A stretch of DNA of 64,000 nt, taken from NCBI GenBank assembly GCA_039821555.1, contig JBCBNX010000016.1:1-64000 (forward strand), written 5' to 3'. A program made the position numbers and the translations under genes. The DNA comes from Bacteroidota bacterium (lineage in GTDB: Bacteria > Bacteroidota > Rhodothermia > Rhodothermales > Rubricoccaceae). Of this stretch, positions 60,441-64,000 are shown piece after piece; position 1 is the stretch's first letter, and each line of letters starts with the position of its first letter. The notes under the pieces are model-generated. The model had not been told where the DNA came from and did not search any database. It worked only from the letters and a program-made list of their open reading frames with translations.

Positions 60441-60797
60441 TCAGCTTACGAGACGCACGGTTGGCTGCCGCGGCGCGCCCAAGCCCGAAGCTTCGAGCAG
60501 CATCGCCACGAGGCGGTCCTTCGGCATCGACGGGCGCAGGCGACGGCGGACGTAGATGCGCTTGACGCGGGCGCGGAGGTCCCACGTCGGGACGGTGTGC
60601 AGCCGCTTGGCCTCTGCACGGCGCACGGCGACCTGCAGTTCGTCCTTGGTCATGGTCGAGCGCCCTTCCACGTCGAGGCGCTGCGCGAAGTCGTAGAGTT
60701 CGTCTTTGGTCCAGAAGGCGGGGTCAGAGGAGGCGTCGGTCGAAGAGGCAACGGTCGACGAGGTGCGGGCGTCAGAAGCGAGGGCCGAGGTGTCCAT
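60441..60797 (-). CDS. Protein with Rho N-terminal/SAP-like helical domain
   Basis: 118 residues. After a Ser/Thr-rich tail (1-28), FWTKDELYDFAQRLDVEGRSTMTKDELQVAVRRA, in pieces, is a Rho-N/SAP-like helix-extended-helix repeat of the type WTKxELxxxAxxLxIxGxSxMxKxEL, which usually binds nucleic acid. The C-terminal half is basic (LRARVKRIYVRRRLRP). It could be a small DNA- or RNA-binding protein. Confidence 0.7.
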   Translation of the reverse strand: MDTSALASDARTSSTVASSTDASSDPAFWTKDELYDFAQRLDVEGRSTMTKDELQVAVRRAEAKRLHTVPTWDLRARVKRIYVRRRLRPSMPKDRLVAMLLEASGLGAPRQPTVRLVS

Positions 60798-60898
60798 GTA
60801 GCGGGTTCCGAGATGAGTCTAGAGCGATTGCGAAGCGCCGCTCGCTGGGAGCGACGGCCTGCATACGCACCAGTCGCCAAATCGTTCAGACCAAGCCG

Positions 60899-62128
60899 TT
60901 AGGTGTCACAAGTCGCGCTGACGTCGGCGTAGCCGTCGGGCACGGGCACGAACGTCGGCGCGCCCGTGGGGATGGTCCGCGCCTCGGGTGGCATCGTGAT
61001 TTCTGGCAAGGCGATTGGCGGTGCGTAGCCGTCGGGGAGCGGGTTCGGCTCGGCCCAGAGCGTCCCGCGCGTCGTCTCCATCACGACGTGGTCGCCCGCG
61101 CGGCCGAGAACGTAATCGCGCGTGAGCGGCACCTTGCCGTCGGGCGTGTCGAGCACGTAGGTCGGCACAGCAAAGCCCGACGTGTGGCCGCGCAGCCCGC
61201 GCATGAGCGCCATGCCCGTCTCGATGGGCGTGCGGAGGTGGGCCGTCCCGCCAATGAGCTGCGCCTGGTAGATGTAGTACGGCCGCACACGCATCGCCAC
61301 GAGGCCCTCCGAGAGCGCCTTCATGGTGGCGAGGTCGTCGTTGATGCCGCCGAGGAGCACCGTCTGGTTGCCGACGGGCACCCCTGCCTCAGCGAGCTTC
61401 GCGCACGCCTCGCACGCCTCGTAGGTGAGCTCGCGCGGATGGTTGTAGTGCGTGTTGAGCCAGATCGGATGGTGCGCCTTCAGAATGTCACAGAGTTCGT
61501 CCGTGATGCGGAACGGGTTGACGACGGGCAGGCGGCTGCCAAGCCGGACCACCTCCACATGCGGGATCGCGCGCAGCTCGCCGAGGAGCCACGCGAGTTG
61601 CTTGTCGGCGAAGACGAGCGGGTCGCCGCCGGTGAGCAGCACGTCGCGGATGCTCGGGTGCTCGGCGATGTAGGCGAGGGCGTCGCGGAGTTCGTCCTTG
61701 CGCATCATCCACGCGCTGTCGCCGACCATGCGCTTGCGGAGGCAGTAGCGGCAGTAGATGCCGCACTCTGAGGTGACGCAGAAGGCGACGCGGTCGTCGT
61801 AGTTGTGGATGAGGTTCTTGACCGGGCTGTGGCCGACCTCGTCGAGCGGGTCCTCGACGCCCACGATGTCCGGCTCTAGTTCCCAGCGCTGCGGCACGAC
61901 CTGCTGCCGGACGGGGCACGCCGGGTCGAGCGCGTCCATGAGGCTCGCGTAGTAGGGCGTGATCGACCAGCGGAAGATCCCGGCGGTGCGCTCGATGGCC
62001 TCCCGCTCCGAGTCGGTGGGCTGGATGTAGCGCTCCAGCGTGGCGAGGTCGCGGACGCGGTGGCGCATCTGCCAGCGCCAGTCGGCCCACTCGGCGACGG
62101 AGGCGTTGTGCTGAGGGAAGGCGGTCAT
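60899..62128 (-). CDS. kamA: KamA-family radical SAM aminomutase
   Basis: 409 residues. The radical SAM cluster is Cys122, Cys126 and Cys129 (ECGIYCRYCLRKRM). VLLTGGDPLVFADKQL, HVEVVRLGSRLPVVNPFRI, in parts, and HYNHPRELT are lysine-2,3-aminomutase blocks, and the pyridoxal-phosphate lysine is expected in TPDGKVPLTR. It would convert L-lysine to beta-lysine, either as a compatible-solute precursor or for lysine breakdown. Its ATG overlaps the stop of the upstream antitoxin-fusion gene (ATGA), so translation is coupled to it. Confidence 0.9.
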   Translation of the reverse strand: MTAFPQHNASVAEWADWRWQMRHRVRDLATLERYIQPTDSEREAIERTAGIFRWSITPYYASLMDALDPACPVRQQVVPQRWELEPDIVGVEDPLDEVGHSPVKNLIHNYDDRVAFCVTSECGIYCRYCLRKRMVGDSAWMMRKDELRDALAYIAEHPSIRDVLLTGGDPLVFADKQLAWLLGELRAIPHVEVVRLGSRLPVVNPFRITDELCDILKAHHPIWLNTHYNHPRELTYEACEACAKLAEAGVPVGNQTVLLGGINDDLATMKALSEGLVAMRVRPYYIYQAQLIGGTAHLRTPIETGMALMRGLRGHTSGFAVPTYVLDTPDGKVPLTRDYVLGRAGDHVVMETTRGTLWAEPNPLPDGYAPPIALPEITMPPEARTIPTGAPTFVPVPDGYADVSATCDT

Positions 62129-62754
62129 ACGATAAGCGCGTCCTCTTTGCTAAAGTGCTGCACGAGGAGATAGTAGAACACCGCGCGGTGTTTTCTCCCC
62201 TTGAGACCTTTCGTCTGTTCGCACACGGCGTGAATCCCGCTCATCAGACGGTCGCTGTCCGCCATGCCCAGCTTCTTGATGAGGAAGTTGTCTTTGACAC
62301 GCTTCAGCTCCTCCGGGTCGGAGCACGAGACCAGCTTCGAGTCGGTGTTGTAGATCGCGGGGCCGAGGCCTTTGGCGACAGCTTTGAGGAGGGCCTCATC
62401 GTAGGATGCGCCGACCTGTTCCATCGCGGCTCTGTAGGCAGCCATCGCATCGTCGAATGGGCTTCTGCGCTCCTGAGGCAGCGAGCGCTCTTCTCCACCA
62501 CGAGCCGCACGTACGTCTCTCACGGCACCCTCAGGGTGTGCCTGCACATCCGGCGCGCTGTCCAGCATGGCATCGTAGGCCGCTCGGTCTGCGCGCTTCG
62601 CTCGCTGCTGGAAATACACCTCCGCGTCCAGCACAGCGACCTTTTCGGCGAGCGCGCTCGCGATGAGTTGCTCGACGGAGACGCCCTCTTCCTGAGCGAG
62701 CGACTCCAGCCGTGCTCGGAGGGAGCGTGGGACGTGCACAGCTAACGTGGACAT
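62125..62754 (-). CDS. Antitoxin (ribbon-helix-helix type) fused to DUF2853
   Basis: 209 residues from ATG 62754. Residues 1-75 match the antitoxins paired with COG1569 PIN toxins (LAVHVPRSLRARLESLAQEE, then GVSVEQLIASALAEKVAVLD): a ribbon-helix-helix start followed by a toxin-binding helix. After a 25-residue linker, residues about 100-209 are a complete DUF2853 protein (KAVAKGLGPAIYNTDSKLVS, NFLIKKLGMADSDRLM, KHRAVFYYLLVQHFSKE). DUF2853 is normally a free-standing protein. Start 26 bp after the PIN toxin stop; end overlaps kamA. Confidence 0.85.
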   Translation of the reverse strand: MSTLAVHVPRSLRARLESLAQEEGVSVEQLIASALAEKVAVLDAEVYFQQRAKRADRAAYDAMLDSAPDVQAHPEGAVRDVRAARGGEERSLPQERRSPFDDAMAAYRAAMEQVGASYDEALLKAVAKGLGPAIYNTDSKLVSCSDPEELKRVKDNFLIKKLGMADSDRLMSGIHAVCEQTKGLKGRKHRAVFYYLLVQHFSKEDALIV

Positions 62755-62780
62755 GACACTTGCGTGGCGAGTCGGAAAAA

Positions 62781-63188
62781 CTAGAGGTCGGCAAGAAACG
62801 CTTCTGGACGAACGGCGCGAATGCCGAAACGGTCCACGCCCCGAAAGTCGCGTTGGTTGTAGGTCACGATGGCGTCGCACGACGCCGCGACGGCGAGTTC
62901 GAGTACCATATCATCCTTCGGATCGGGGAGGTAGGGACGCCAGAGGAAGTAGACGCAGTGCAGACGGCCTTCCAAACAGAGCACGTCGATAAACCGCCCT
63001 ACTTCCTGCGGACCGAACGGGACCATCTGGGGCCGCAAGAGCACGTCCTCGTACTCCAGCACCAGGGGCACGGAGAGCGCAATCTCGAACGAGGAGCGTC
63101 CAACCAAGCGCAGCAGACGATTGGCGGCACCCCGCCGGGAGCGCAGGCCCGTGACGAGAACGTTGGTGTCGAGAACGATTCGAGACAT
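62781..63188 (-). CDS. PIN-domain toxin (COG1569 family)
   Basis: 135 residues. PIN ribonuclease fold with the acidic residues in VLDTNVLVTGL, LEYEDVLL and PDPKDDMVLELAVAASCDAIVTYNQRDF, in segments, all present, so the toxin is probably active. Members cleave RNA and are kept silent by the ribbon-helix-helix antitoxin encoded next to them, here the downstream gene, giving the less common toxin-first order. Confidence 0.92.
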   Translation of the reverse strand: MSRIVLDTNVLVTGLRSRRGAANRLLRLVGRSSFEIALSVPLVLEYEDVLLRPQMVPFGPQEVGRFIDVLCLEGRLHCVYFLWRPYLPDPKDDMVLELAVAASCDAIVTYNQRDFRGVDRFGIRAVRPEAFLADL

Positions 63189-63314
63189 GGTTCATCCCAA
63201 CTTACGGGGCGCAGAGCCACCACCGAACAAACGCCTTCCCTGAACCTTCGCTAGGCCCCCGCGTAGCTTTTGGCTCGCTTCTGTCCGCCCGTTCACCTTT
63301 CCTGCAGCCGCACC

Positions 63315-64000
63315 ATGGCAGGCTACCCCTTCGACGCCATCGAACCGAAATGGCAGGCGTACTGGGACGCCCACGAGACGTACCGCACGCCCGGCCCCGG
63401 CGACCCCGGCTTCGACGCTGCGAAGCCGAAGTACTACGTCCTCGACATGTTTCCCTACCCCTCGGGCGCGGGGCTGCACGTCGGGCACCCGGAGGGCTAC
63501 ACGGCCACCGACATCCTCGCGCGCGTGCGGAGGATGCAGGGCTTCAACGTGCTGCACCCCATCGGCTGGGACGCGTTCGGGCTGCCCGCGGAGCAGTATG
63601 CCATCAAGACGGGCACGCACCCCCGGCAGACCACCGAAGAGAACATCGGCCGCTTCCGTGAGCAGCTGAAGTCGCTCGGCTTCTCCTACGACTGGTCCCG
63701 CGAGGTCGACACGACCGACCCGGACTACGTCAAGTGGACGCAGTGGATCTTCCTTAAGCTCTACGAGCGCGGGCTGGCGTATCAGGCCGAGGTGCCGGTC
63801 AACTGGTGCCCCGAACTCGGCACGGTGCTGGCGAACGAGGAGGTGATCGACGGCAAGAGCGAGGTCGGCGGCTTCCCGGTCATCCAGAAGCCGATGCGGC
63901 AGTGGATGCTCAAGATCACCGAATACGCTGACCGCCTGCTCGCGGACCTCGACGACCTCGACTGGCCGGAGCACATCAAGAAGATGCAGCGCGACTGGAT
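63315..64000 (+). CDS. leuS: Leucyl-tRNA synthetase, 3' end outside the window
   Basis: The ATG at 63315 starts an open frame that runs off the right edge (228 codons seen). MAGYPFDAIEPKWQAYWDAHETY, in part, the class I HIGH-type signature in FPYPSGAGLHVGHPEGY, HPIGWDAFGLPAEQYAIKTG, in parts, and NWCPELGTVLANEEVIDG are LeuS. It charges tRNA-Leu. It starts divergently from the PIN toxin gene, 126 bp away. Confidence 0.97.
   Translation, partial: MAGYPFDAIEPKWQAYWDAHETYRTPGPGDPGFDAAKPKYYVLDMFPYPSGAGLHVGHPEGYTATDILARVRRMQGFNVLHPIGWDAFGLPAEQYAIKTGTHPRQTTEENIGRFREQLKSLGFSYDWSREVDTTDPDYVKWTQWIFLKLYERGLAYQAEVPVNWCPELGTVLANEEVIDGKSEVGGFPVIQKPMRQWMLKITEYADRLLADLDDLDWPEHIKKMQRDW

Overview
The window reads as a chromosomal stretch from a high-GC member of the Bacteroidota/Rhodothermota, most likely class Rhodothermia. 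The reasons are three secreted proteins that end in type IX secretion (Por) sorting domains (YPNPTTG near the start of the domain, GVY-hydrophobic near its end), a hybrid two-component sensor fused to an AraC helix-turn-helix, a Lon protease with the Bacteroidota-type acidic N-terminus, a cbb3 oxidase with a mono-haem CcoP, and start codons with little Shine-Dalgarno signal. I saw no rRNA, tRNA, CRISPR, prophage or insertion sequence.

Layout. 1-15850, all forward: a sensor kinase cut by the left edge, two secreted proteins, rnhB, tsaD, a chorismate mutase, mltG, a membrane protein, a large secreted subtilase and a secreted propeller protein (both with T9SS tails), and an alpha/beta-hydrolase-OsmC fusion. 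16013-20688: a phasin-like protein, an SCP2-like protein, a small hydrophobic protein and lon. 20843-26653: an accessory patch with hicBA and a broken third gene, a cytosolic GH63-type glucosidase, an SDR and small orphans. 26868-33210: dnaK, a nonsense-mutated copy of a small membrane-protein family, rodA, an unknown coupled gene and mrdA. 33395-45138: the hybrid sensor, a receiver protein, an FG-GAP T9SS cargo, a metallopeptidase/propeller/outer-membrane-barrel protein and pyrD. 45198-53119: two intact paralogues of the small membrane family, an S9 peptidase and ccoNOQP. 53120-64000: DUF368 lipid-carrier translocase, a histidine kinase, deoB, a GAF/GGDEF-like membrane protein, a RidA protein, kamA coupled to a PIN toxin with an antitoxin-DUF2853 fusion, and the start of leuS.

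How the genes fit together. Cell-envelope work dominates: mltG, rodA, mrdA and the DUF368 flippase make or trim peptidoglycan, and several secreted or outer-membrane proteins bracket sensor proteins. Respiration (ccoNOQP) and proteostasis (lon, dnaK) form the other large blocks.

The most unusual signal is not a gene. Several intergenic spacers are built from degenerate seven-base units. They lie directly before tsaD, the hydrolase-OsmC gene, mrdA, ccoQ and the glucosidase, and farther upstream of lon. They come in three sequence flavours and sometimes as inverted pairs. Two further dispersed palindromic families were found, one with compensatory base changes in its stem. The clearest protein-level novelties are the antitoxin-DUF2853 fusion, the gene wedged between mrdA and rodA, and the paralogue family starting MGQQQLLLLVLG.
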